Shown: in pieces, positions 47,554 to 57,423 of the stretch
Layout: each line of letters begins with the position of its first letter
Position numbering within the stretch: position 1 is the first letter of the stretch
From: Limonium bicolor
Taxonomy: Eukaryota > Streptophyta > Magnoliopsida > Caryophyllales > Plumbaginaceae
Reading direction: 5' to 3'
Assembly (NCBI GenBank): GCA_023374045.1
Contig: CM041783.1
Location: 125,675,503 to 125,739,502, forward strand
DNA: 64,000 nucleotides
The notes under the pieces: model-generated
What the model was told of the DNA's origin: nothing
What the model saw: only the letters and a program-made list of their open reading frames with translations
Databases searched by the model: none
Program-made: the position numbers and the translations under genes

Positions 47554-49594
47554 TGTTATACCCAAAATTTCAACCCCCCCGGAGTAGTCTCTAAGGCATA
47601 CGTGTTACAAAGGGCAAAAGGGGTCAAAAAACCAAGACGGGATTTTCCAAGGACATTATCGGGATTTTCTATTTTTATATGACTTGTTCATTATCTCCAA
47701 ACACTTCCAAATATCATAGTCATTATGAAAGGTATTTCATGATTTTCTGATAATATTTATTCTGGAAATTTAGCTTTTAATTCATATTATAAGCTAATTT
47801 TTTAAATTAACACATGAAATAACCTCAAAATAGAAATAATAAAAGGTTTCCAAAATTAATATAAAATTGTCACATGGTTATAATGACTACATACAGTCAT
47901 AAACCTGAAATTATTTTATTTGGAACCTTAACCCAAAATTTAAAAGAGAAATTCAATCATTTTTGCAATTTTCTCTCTTCTATGGAAAATAACGAAATCG
48001 AAACAAAACGTCATGCAATTTTAACACAAGATAGAGGAAGGTTATTAGAGACTAATGCCGTTGGAATTTCGTTATTTCGACTTTCCAATAATAAGTTATG
48101 AATTATGGGAGATTCCTGGTTGTGAGATTTTTATCTAATCGGTTATTTATCAAATAACCCGATTCCAACTCTCAAAATTCTTAAAAATCATCCTTTATCT
48201 TCAGTTAAAATTTCATAATTTTTATCGGCCTCCAACATATTTTAAAAAATCAGATTCCCTTAGAGCACAAAATCAGGGTTTTAGATAAAAATCTTGTTCT
48301 ATCAACATGGCCTTGCTCTTTCTATAAAAGGACCTTCCAAAAACGACCTAGGGCAGAGGAGATCATCCCCAAAGTCAGAGAACACAGCCACAAACCTTCT
48401 TCCCACGTTTTTACACTTCCAAGCCTCAAATCAATACCGAAACACTGCAGAAATCACCCCAAAATCACCAAAAACCATCCTTTCTTCTCCTATTGAACTT
48501 CCTAGCACCAAAACACCACAAAAACAGAAGCAAACCGTCCTTAATCATACAAGGAAGAATAAATCAGAAACTCGGGTCGAGGTTGAACCGGATCGGCTAT
48601 CAACGACGCGTTCGAAGTTTCCCGATGTGAAGGAACAACCAAATCCCGAAGCCAAAACAGGTTAGAATTCGAATTCTTTAACTCCACTGATCACAATACG
48701 CTTCTGGTTGAAATTCCTATTCGAACTAACTTTTCTTTGCTTCTGAATTAAGGTTTGTTTGTGTTTCTGTCCACTAACTTGTTCAATAAGTTTCGTCCTT
48801 AATTCGTAGTCAAATTGAAAACTTTTGATCACTAACATGTTTAGAATCTTTCAGGCTACGTACCCATAAATTTTGAGCCAAAAACACCGCTGGGAACTGC
48901 CTCAATGCCGCCGTCCGAGGTCGGTCCGCACCCACGGACGCTATGTCCGGGGTCCCACGCTCTGTCCGAAAGCCGGACGCCCCCGGACGGTGGCGGGATA
49001 TTTTTATTTTCAAAATTTAGGGTTTTATAAAACATGTCCGGGCCCACGGACGTCCTGTCCGTGGCCCCGGACTTTTCAAAATCTCGTTTCTGTTCAAATT
49101 CGACTTTTCTGTGTAATTAGGTTAATTAGGGTCCGTGGTTTCGGACATTAGGTCCGTAGCCACGGACGGAAACAAAATTTGACCTAATTCTGCCTCCGAA
49201 ACCCTAGTTTAGGTATCTTAATTTCCACTTTAATTTTCTGTCAAAAAAACGTTAAAAATAAAAAAAAACAGAAGCGCGCACTTAGGTTAAAACGACTCGT
49301 AATAAGCCGTAATTAAACTAAGTAGAGGAAAAACGACTTCTAGGGGTAATGAAAGTAATTTGAACCCTAATTAAGTCGAATATCAAGCCCCCGAACCCGA
49401 ACTCTCCTATCCTAATTTGATCTAGGTTAAAATTAGGTGGCGACTCATAATAGGTTCCAGTGAGCTAGCTTAGGTTTTAATAATTATTGTTATATGACAT
49501 AGTTATTAATCTTAGGCCATAAGTGGACCTAAAACCCGATTAGATCCCAATCAAGTTAATCCACATAGGATAGGGTTTAAAATCGAGGCTCACA
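47554..49594 (+). repeat. Element E 3' LTR (2041 bp)
   Basis: Partner of 40460-42496, same ends. It differs by scattered substitutions and 1-4 nt indels. Confidence 0.96.
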
Positions 49595-49720
49595 GATAGC
49601 CTGCGGCTCGTTGGCCGGTGCTTACTTTCAAGGCATGATAGCCTGCGGCTCGTTGGCCGGTGCTTACTTTCAAGGCATGATAGCCTGCGGCTCGTTGGCC
49701 GGTGCTTACTTTTTCTTTCA
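49595..49720. repeat. 42-bp minisatellite of element D, right part (about 3 copies) with GATAG duplication
   Basis: It begins with the right TSD GATAG (49595-49599), then continues the repeat phase left at 40459. All copies here are the TGCTTAC variant. Confidence 0.95.
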
Positions 49721-49761
49721 CTTTTCCGAAAATAATACCTTTTATTGAAGAGTTATAAATT

Positions 49762-50950
49762 TTACACATAGAACCTTTTCAGACATTCTCCATGCCAAGA
49801 ATGCGGCAATTCGTACCCTTCACTATTTTTCAAGCGGTATGAAGCTCGTCCCGTCTTCTGGTGTATGATGTATGGTCCTTCCCATTGGGGTTCCAGCTTC
49901 TTGGGTTGTTTGACCTCTCGGAGGACTAATTCTCCTGGGGCAAAACTTCGTTCTTTTATCCTTCTGTTGAAATATCTTTCTACCTTGGATTTATCTTTCG
50001 CCATCCTTACTGCGGCGGCCATCCTGGTTTTTCAAGGAGGTCTAGGTGATCCTGTACTCCCCGATTGTTGACCTCTTCGTCATATGATTCCCATCTTATG
50101 GATGGCACCACAATTTCCGCCGGAATGACGGCTTCCAAACCATATGTCAATCTGTAAGGCGTTTCTCCCGTCGTTCCCCTCTCTGTTGTTCTGTACGACC
50201 AAAGGACTTGGGGTAACAATTCTGCCCACTTTCCTTTTTTCTCATCGAGTTTCCTCTTTATCGCCCTTACTATTTGCCCATTCGCATTCTCAACCTGCCC
50301 ATTTGCCTGAGGGTGGGCTACTGATGCAAATCTTAAGTCGATCTTCCATTCTTCACAGAATTCTTGGAAGCTTTCGCAATTGAACTGTGCTCCATTTTAA
50401 GTTATTATTGCTTTTGGTATGCCAAACCTGCATACCACATATTTCCAAATGAATTCTTGTGACTTCCTAGCCGTGCTGGAGATAGTAGGCATTGCTTCGA
50501 CCCACTTTGTGAAGTAGTCGATGGCAACGTACATGAATTTGAACCTCCCTGGTGAAGCTTCCGGGAATGGGCCCACAATGTCCAACCCCCACATAGCAAA
50601 GGGAATTGGGTAGAGAATAGACTTTTGTTCCGCCGGAGGAGTATGTATCTTGTTTCCATGCTCTTGACACTTGCGACATTTTTGTATATACTCCTTGCAA
50701 TGCTCCATCATTTTCGGCCAAAAATATCCGAGTCTCAAGATTTTGTGGGTTGTGGTCCTTTCTCCCTGGTGATTTCCACAGAGCCCATCATGTATCTCTC
50801 TTATTAATTCTGCTCCTTCAGCTGAGGTAACACACTTTAGTGCTGCTCTTGCAAAAGATCGCTTATACAGCTGGTTATCTTCAATAAAAAATGATGCGGC
50901 CCGCCTTTTTATTATCCTGGCCTCCTTTTCTCCCTCTGACAGCTTTCCTT
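49762..50950 (-). pseudogene. Element D integrase (catalytic Asp codon replaced by stop)
   Basis: On the minus strand: the zinc region IREIHDGLCGNHQGERTTTH ... CRKCQEH; the core FAMWGLDIVGPFPEASPGRF (first D), then AIIT-stop-NGAQF, where Tat integrases have IVTDNGAQF, so the second catalytic aspartate position is a TAA at about 50397; HPQANGQVENANGQIVRAIK with the catalytic glutamate; and a C-terminal part MAKDKSKVERYFNRRIKERS, WEGPYIIHQKTGRASYRL, PHSWHGECLKRFYV ending at 49762. A frame break lies near 50020. It cannot act alone. Confidence 0.88.
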
Positions 50951-51627
50951 GCCGTATGTAATCTATGATTGGAGTCATCCAGGATTCTTCTTTGTCACCT
51001 GTCTCCACCGCAAACACCTGAGTTCCTTCTATACTTGGGGAAGTTCTGATTTCTAGCCATATCTCATTGGGTACCTTTTCGGCCATACTTGCCAATTTCG
51101 CTAAGGCGTCAGCTTCGACATTCTCTTCGCGGGGAAGGTGCTTTAGCTCGCATCTTTGGAAATTTGCTTTTAGCTCCTGGACCTTGAGCAAGTACCTCCA
51201 TAGTTTTTCTTCTTTGACTTCATAGATGTTGTCGTTTTGTCTCGCCACCAACATAGAGTCCGAATACACCTCTAATTCTGTTAAAAATAGGTTATATTCT
51301 CATAAGTCTCACTTCAGACAAGTTTTTATAAGAACGAAAAAACAGAGAAGGCATCTTTTCTATGGAACATGTCGCCCCGAGGGCTGTAGCTACTTCCAGA
51401 CCCTGGATAAGGGCTTCGTATTCGGCTTCATTATTAGTAACATCAAAGTCCAGTCGGAAGGCATAATTCAAGCTCTGCCCATCCGGCTCCTGTACTACTA
51501 TCCCAGCACCTGCCCCACTTTTGCATCGAGCTCCATCAACCAAGATGATATATGGACTCTGAGCCTGCTTCTTTTCTTTTGCAAAGCTTGTTTCTAAGGT
51601 GGAATCGTTGATGAAGGAGCCGACCAC
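50951..51627 (-). pseudogene. Element D second RNase H (Tat-type, interrupted)
   Basis: It has LVDGARCKSGAGAGIVVQEP, TNNEAEYEALIQGLEVATAL, then YSDSMLVARQNDNIYEVKEE and LPREENVEADALAKLAS. This extra RNase H, separate from the one attached to RT, is characteristic of Tat elements. About 100 nt of unrelated sequence (roughly 51270-51365) with stops separates GATC from LEVYSDS. It has no clear GT..AG pair in phase, so it looks like an insertion rather than an intron. Confidence 0.82.
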
Positions 51628-51639
51628 TAAAGCTTGTTT

Positions 51640-52718
51640 CCGTTATGAAGTCTGCTAAGGCCTGAGCTTTAATCGCCGTTCTGGGCAAGAAGTGAATTCA
51701 TATGTGTCAGCTCTACTGTCCAGCTTACCATCTGGCCGGAGGCATTCGGATTGTTTGCAATTTGTTTGAGCGGCCAATTGGTCCTGACAAAGATTCGATG
51801 TGACTGGAAGTAGGGTCGTAGTTTTCTTGACGCCACCACCAGTGTAAACAAGATTTTCTCTATGTTCTTACCGTCCTTCTGTCGGGCTTAAGATTTTGCC
51901 CGTATAGTAACTGGTATCTCCCTTTTCTCTTCCATGATTAAGACAGCTGCAACCGCCTAATCTGTTGCGGACAAGTAAAGATATAGATCCTGCCCCGGGG
52001 CAGGTACACCCAATTTAGGTAGATCCCGAAGCATCTCCTTGATCTTTTCAAATGCGTCTACACACTCTTGTCCCCACTGGAACTTGCTGTTCTTCCTTAG
52101 AATATTGAAGAACAAGATTGACTTTTCTTGAAGTTTAGAACAAAACCTACTTAATGCTGTGAGTCTTCCGTTCAAAGCTTGGACATCTTTGATATTTCTT
52201 GGAGGAGAAAGGTCGAGGATTGCCTGACTTTTTTCCTGATCGACCTCAATACCTCGTTGCCCAACAATGAAACCAAGAAACCGCCCTTTGGTTACACCAA
52301 ACACGCACTTTTCTGGATTTAGTTTGATTTGGTATTTATCCAGAGTGTCGAATGTTTCTTCTAAATCCTTCATGTGTTGCTCCTTTTATGGACTTTTTAC
52401 AACTATATCATCAACGTAAGCCTCCACATTTCGAGCAATTTGCTGACAAAATACTTTGTCAATCATTCGTTGAAAAGTGGCCCCTGCATTCTTTAGGCCG
52501 AAGGGCATTACCTTGTAACAAAATGTTCCGGTCGAAGTAATAAAGAATGTCTTTTCCGAATCGTCTTCTTTCATTTTTATTTGATTATAACCGGAGAAAG
52601 CATCCAGAAAACTTAACACAGAACTCCGGGCAGTTGAAACCACCAATCTATCTATTGATGGTAGGGGATAGAAATCTTTGGGACATGCCTTATTTAAGTC
52701 TGTGAAATCCACACACAT
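51640..52718 (-). pseudogene. Element D reverse transcriptase core and first RNase H
   Basis: RT motifs are CVDFTDLNKACPKDFYPLPS, LSFLDAFSGYNQIKMKEDDS, FCYKVMPFGLKNAGATFQRM and an intact YVDDIVVKS catalytic box. After a stop near 52374 the frame continues MKDLEETFDTLDKYQIKLNP, FLGFIVGQRGIEVDQEKSQA. The attached RNase H is worn (LVVASRKLRPYFQSHRIFVR, ASGQMVSWTVELTHMNS) with several stops between 51955 and 51640. Confidence 0.88.
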
Positions 52719-52721
52719 TTT

Positions 52722-53503
52722 CTATTTTCCATTTGCTTTTTTCACCATAACTACATTAGCCAACCATCGCGGGTACGCAACCTCCTTGATGAATCCGGCC
52801 TTGAGGAGTTTTTGGACCTCGGTTCTTGCGGCTAAATCTCTTTCTTCCCCTATTACCCTTTTCCTTTGCCTGACTGCCGGATGTTTAGGGTCTACCCTGA
52901 GCTCATGCCGGATAACGTTTGGGTCTATACCAAGCATCTCCTCCGTGCTCCAAGCGAATGTTGCCCTTCTTTTTTCCAGGAACCTCATTAAGTGAGTTTG
53001 CTCTCCACTGTCAAACGCAGTTCCTATTTTAAAAAATTTAGAAGGGTCAGATTTTAAATGTACCTCTTTGGGGGGATCCTGGACTGCCCGACATCCTTCC
53101 TTTTCTTCACTCGGCCCTGGGGAAGAAGGCAATTTTCCCTTGAACTCCTTGTCCGATCCCACAGTTTTAACCACCTCCTCACTAGGAAGGCCGTCCATAA
53201 TGCGGACTTCACACATTCGGGCCATCTTTTGGCTTCCTCTTATTGTAACCACCTTCCCGTGTGAGGTTAAATATTTCATTTTTAAGTGATGAGTGTTGTG
53301 GATGGCTTTGAAAGCATTGATTCCTGGCCTTCCAAGGTACATGTTATATCCAGAAAGACCTGGCACAATAAAAGTCGTGAGTCTCTTTGTCCTTCTTTTG
53401 TCTCCTTGGCCTAGGGTCATTGTGAAATCTATACTGCCGGAAGACGTGGTAGAGACGCCTCCTACAAATCCTCCCAGAACCGCCGAATAGGGCTTGATCC
53501 GGT
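52722..53503 (-). pseudogene. Element D protease remnant and RT N-terminus, truncated upstream
   Basis: It starts abruptly near 53503 with RIKPYSAVLGGFVGGVSTTS and runs through the C-terminal part of protease (TTFIVPGLSGYNMYLGRPGI, AIHNTHHLKMKYLTSHGKVV), a linker (SDPSKFFKIGTAFDSGEQTH) and the RT entry (EVQKLLKAGFIKEVAYPRWL, VMVKKANGK). The protease active-site segment and all of gag are absent. A TAG at 52719-52721 replaces the Trp expected before RMCVDFTDLNK. Confidence 0.85.
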
Positions 53504-53505
53504 CT

Positions 53506-53740
53506 TGGGACTGGACTTGCAAGGTCGGTCATGCCTAGAATTTTGTACGGTAATACGTCTCTGGAATCGACCGAACATGGGACCGGACTTGGCAAGTTCA
53601 GTCAAGCTTAAATTTCCCTCGCGGAAAACTCTCGGGAATGGACCGACCTTGGGGACCGGACTTGCAAGGTCGGTCGGGGTAGAATTTTCAAGCGGTAATA
53701 TGTTCTGGAATGGACCGACCTTGGGTAAGGTCGGTCGGAA
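53506..53740. repeat. ACCGACC..GGTCGGT repeats in element C LTR (right part)
   Basis: About four imperfect copies of TGGACCGACCTTGGGGACCG, GACTTGCAAGGTCGGTC with spacers such as TCTCTGGAAT. Confidence 0.88.
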
Positions 53741-54856
53741 GTTAGGTCGAGCCTAAAAAAATAAAAAAAATATAAAAAAAAAAGAAATTTTGAATTCTAA
53801 GGATGGTAATTGGTAATAAGGTATGCCATTGGTAGGGTAGTAATGATTAGGACCCTAAGAACCTACGGGATTAAGTTAAGTTAAATAAGAACCTTAATGC
53901 TTAAAAAGATTAAGTTTAAAAGGGTAAGTGGTAAGGACTTAAGAGGATATTTAATGGGAATCTTTAGGGACTAAGTGAGTTAAGTGAGGTGCAAATAACT
54001 AATGGCCTAAAAATGAATCAATGTTTTAGGTTTGTGAATTGGGACCCCGGAGAAGGTTAAACAAACGACGATCGACGGTGAACGGTACAATCTTTCTTGT
54101 GACCTGCTTGCTAACGAGGTGTCCCTCGGCTTGTGTGCTATCTGTTTAATTGCTATGACTAAAACAAGATAAAGCATGCAACCGGTTTATTTGTTCTCGT
54201 TGTGTATGTGTTATCTTTGCACTAACCCGCGAGACTTGAGATTGTTACTAACCAAGTTTAGTACTTACTGAGTTAAGAATAAGAGTTAAGTTTTGGTGGT
54301 TGTTGGTTAATGCCCTTTAAGGCTTAGCTAGCACATGGTGATTAAGATTTCTACTAACTGGAACTTGAGTGAGGAAACCCGGGACCGAACTCCGGTCATG
54401 CATGCTAAGGAAAGGGGGACGGTATCTGAATCAGATCCGCCCTCCGCTTAAGGACTTGTCTTCGGATTTGTAGCCTAGGGCCGGTTGCCGGCTCAGCTAC
54501 GATGGACTCCCGTCCAGAGTAGGTGGCATTAAGATGGTGCGGTGGGATCACCTAAATCCCAGGTTCGAATTAAGCTACAACCATTCCCTTCCAGGAACGG
54601 TTTGTATACTGAGATTAAGTTGAGATTAAGATTAAGGTAAGGTAAGGAACAGAGATTAAGGAAATCAGGACTGATGAGGGGGTTACTAACCCACTTGATA
54701 AGGGGACGCTTGAGTCGTTCATTGTTTATGAACTATGCATGTTCATCTGTGGATTATTGTTATTGCACTTCATATCATGCTTGTGTATGTAATCAATTTC
54801 CATGCTATCGACAATTAGTCGTCGTAGCCCAGTTAGCTTGGGGTCCATGAGAGGGT

Positions 54857-54910
54857 GTACCAGCATTCGTGCCGACCCCCTTTGGGGGCTGTTTTTACAC
54901 TTGCAGGTAA
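54857..54910 (+). other. Conserved LTR hairpin and CAGGTAAG motif (element C)
   Basis: TACCAGC, then GACCCCCTTTGGGGGCT, then GTTTTTACACTTGCAGGTAAGAG. CAGGTAAG is a consensus plant 5' splice site. Confidence 0.7.
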
Positions 54911-55251
54911 GAGACCCATGAGGACGCACTACGAGAGTAGGAGCGGTTAGACTTAGGATGGGATGTTTATTTTGAGTACGGGTTGCGCTTGTGCACCCGT
55001 CTATTGATATTTAAACTGATGTAAGGTTGTGATTATGACTTAGTTACTTGTACTCGGTTGGTTGTTGGTATTATGGATGGTGATGTTTTGGATTGGTTAT
55101 GTATTTTGGATAAGTGTTGTAAATGTTAAGACCGGTATACTCTAATGATCAGACCGTGGCAAGGTCCAGGTGTTGTTATTTCCGCTGCGACGAATTCAAT
55201 TAAGTGTTCAGTTTTGCGATAACCACGATTGGCTTTGGATGGGGTGTTACA

Positions 55252-56111
55252 AGTTCAGACACCATTCGAGACTTGTAAGTCGGACTTGTCCTCGCACCCC
55301 GTCCAAACTTCAAAGCTCGGACGGAAGTCCGGACACAGCGAAAAACTCAGAAAACACAGGCGTAACAGGGCGTGTCCGAGCTTCCGATTCGGACGGAAGT
55401 TCGGACGCGCCGAAAAACTCAGTTTACAGAAGAGACTTTCACACGAACAAAGGCACCAAAACAATGTCAAAACCTTATATGTTTGCAGAAAATAACCTTA
55501 GGGGTTTGTAGGCATTTAAACGACAATAAACGGACAGTTCGCAATCACAACGTAAAGACAGAACACAATCAATCTCAGAACTGGAACGAAACTCCCCAAG
55601 GCTGAACACAATAATTGAATCCATCAGCCACCTACCTCAATACTTGACAGACGATATCCCAATCCAAACAGTAGAGCGCAGCCAACGACGATACCGAAAC
55701 GCATGCCAAAACCACAATCCCAAACAGCCACTGAATTCTAACAACAACGTAGAGGAGAAGCCTCAATCAGAAACACAAGACTGCCCAAACTGAAACTGTA
55801 ATTCAAGACTGCAGCACAATCCTCACCTGAATTCGACAACAAGGAAACTAAGGAGGAGAATTCGAGCACAACCACGCAGAAGATCGACAATTCTGACAAC
55901 AGATTGCAGAAACCTAAATCAGAACAGGGGAAGGTTTCCCAAATGCAGAACTGAATACGAACAGACCGACATCTTTACCTCAGTCAGAATCGGGATTCAC
56001 AACGGAGGAGGAATCCGCAATAGAACTTGGATTGCAGGAACACTATCAGCAGGCTTGGGTACTTGAATGAGTGTATTCTTGAGAGAAAGAGAGAGAAAGA
56101 GAGAGAAGAGA

Positions 56112-56156
<45 letters not shown>

Positions 56157-56390
56157 AAAGCGGAGAAGGGAGCGTACTGACGGTTTCCCAAAACCAACGA
56201 GGGTTAGAACGTGATTGAGAGTGAGGGAAATTAAGGAGTTCAATTACTGATTAAATTACTCACCAGTAATTAGAAGGGAATAAGGGAAATAACCCATTCA
56301 TCCTCGCCTTTATTTAAAAGGACTCCTATGTCCTGAATGCAGAATGCATCCATATAAGGCCACTTGTAACGAAATAAAATGCAATAAACT
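55252..56390 (-). promoter_or_regulatory. Unassigned promoter/leader-like block right of element C
   Basis: This does not match the LTRs in this window. Read on the minus strand it has a TATA-like TTTAAATAAAGG (about 56309-56320), a CT-rich leader (56160-56081) and then ordinary-looking sequence with CAG|GT and AG sites. Near 55316-55361 and 55388-55433 is a duplicated segment with CGGACGGAAGTCCGGACAC and CGAAAAACTCAG. It may be part of the interior of element F, a captured host leader, or a piece of another LTR. No protein is recognised. Confidence 0.35.
56081..56160. repeat. (GA)n/(GAGAAA)n microsatellite
   Basis: Nearly pure GA with interspersed AAA/GAA interruptions. It is a CT tract on the minus strand. 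Arginine/glutamate or Ser/Leu ORFs through it are artefacts. Confidence 0.95.
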
Positions 56391-57423
56391 TTGGGTTATA
56401 ACAGATATAATGTTGATTACATGGGCGTAATCCATTTTAAGGGGGTAGAGCGTACAATCACTTAGCCTATATTTCACGTATTCAGTACGTAAACTACAGT
56501 GTGCATAGCACAATACAATTAGTTGTGATGTTTGTTACGTATGTTATATAAACACATGTATGCATTCTTATGTGGTTGTGGTTATTAAGCACAATTAAAT
56601 GCGAATACCAGATGTATTAGAGGACGACCTCGTTAACTTCGATGCGAGAATTCAGGAAAAGAGGAGTAGAAACTCTAGGAGAATTAAAATCCCTATGATA
56701 TGTATTGATATGAGACCAAATATGGTAATGTTATGAGGTATGAATCGGTATGAGACCGATGTAGAACCTGGTAGGAATTAAATTCTCTAAGGAATTGCTG
56801 AGAGGTGAATTAAGAATGACTGATGGACTAAGTTCCATAATTTGAAGATGTATTGATTTATGATTATGACTAAAAGTACTAAAAGATATAAAATGCTACA
56901 TGAATAATTATTTGATTGTTTGAAGTTGACGTTGGAGGTAGAACTTGATCTTGGCCAGATCAAGGAAAACTGAACACAAATTGGGGTGAAGGATAGTTCA
57001 ACACTGATGCTGATCACGTCAGGGTTGGGTGATTCCTGAAACTCCCTACAAGTGGTCACAATTAACCACATTAAGAGTAGATGCAGTAGCATAAAGTGGA
57101 ATTGGAGTTGACATGTATTTTCTTTACTAAGACTTGCTCATGAACTCGAGGACATGAAAACCTTTGTCTCCGGACCGGTTACTTGAGGAGTATACATCAA
57201 AGAATATACAAAAAGTATTTTGATTACTAAAACATGCAAAAGACATGTTGTGTGACAAGTGTGGTAAATATTTATATATACATATGGCAAACCTTATGAG
57301 TCAGAATGCCCATACAAATATTGAGTGATCTATATGATCTTTTAGTGTGAAGTTGCCTATGTGTTCTAAGAGATATAGATGCATAGGAACTTTGGGGACA
57401 AAGTTCTTTTAAGGGGGGTATAT
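56391..57423 (+). mobile_element. Element F interior, 3' end with PPT
   Basis: It resembles the 3' interior of element B on the opposite strand: a PPT-like motif GGGCGTAATCC..GGGGGTAGAGCG (56422-56452), GTGCATAGCACAA, AATGCGAATACCA, a block near 56940-57070, then the hairpin GAACTTTG GGGA CAAAGTTC (57387-57406) and PPT TTTTAAGGGGGGTATAT. It has no gag-pol. F is therefore a second B-like non-autonomous element in plus orientation. Its 5' part is not in the window. Confidence 0.75.

Larger units (their letters stand above)
40460..49594 (+). mobile_element. Element E: non-autonomous LTR retrotransposon with gag remnant (LARD-like)
   Basis: A complete 9135-bp element with 2.04-kb LTRs, TSD GATAG, a primer site and a PPT, inserted in a repeat unit of D's minisatellite. 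The interior of about 5.06 kb carries only a gag-like remnant and no protease, RT, RNase H or integrase motifs. The LTRs are very similar to each other, so it is among the youngest insertions here. Confidence 0.95.
35330..53504 (-). mobile_element. Element D: Tat-lineage Ty3/gypsy element with extra antisense gene, 5' end missing
   Basis: It is inserted in the LTR of C and itself holds element E. Pol lies on the minus strand (49762-53503) and has two RNase H regions, a hallmark of the Tat lineage. An extra intron-containing gene with a Transposase_28-like domain lies on the plus strand (36294-39748), downstream of pol. A 42-bp minisatellite lies between the two. The left boundary is TGAAACAG at 35330. 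On the right the protease is cut off abruptly near 53503, where C LTR sequence resumes, so gag and the 5' LTR are missing. No TSD can be shown. Confidence 0.8.
53505..55251 (+). repeat. Element C 3' LTR, second part
   Basis: It resumes with ACCGACC/GGTCGGTC repeats (53506-53740) and ends GGATGGGGTGTTACA at 55251, the same end as the element B LTR. The hairpin/CAGGTAAG block is at 54857-54910. Together with 32849-35329 the LTR was about 4.2 kb. Confidence 0.88.

Noticed and set aside
51226..51597. ORF on the plus strand opposite the RNase H of D
   Set aside because: It is a shadow of the minus-strand RNase H coding sequence.
56027..56243. ORFs of repeating Arg/Glu or Ser/Leu
   Set aside because: They are produced by the GA microsatellite.
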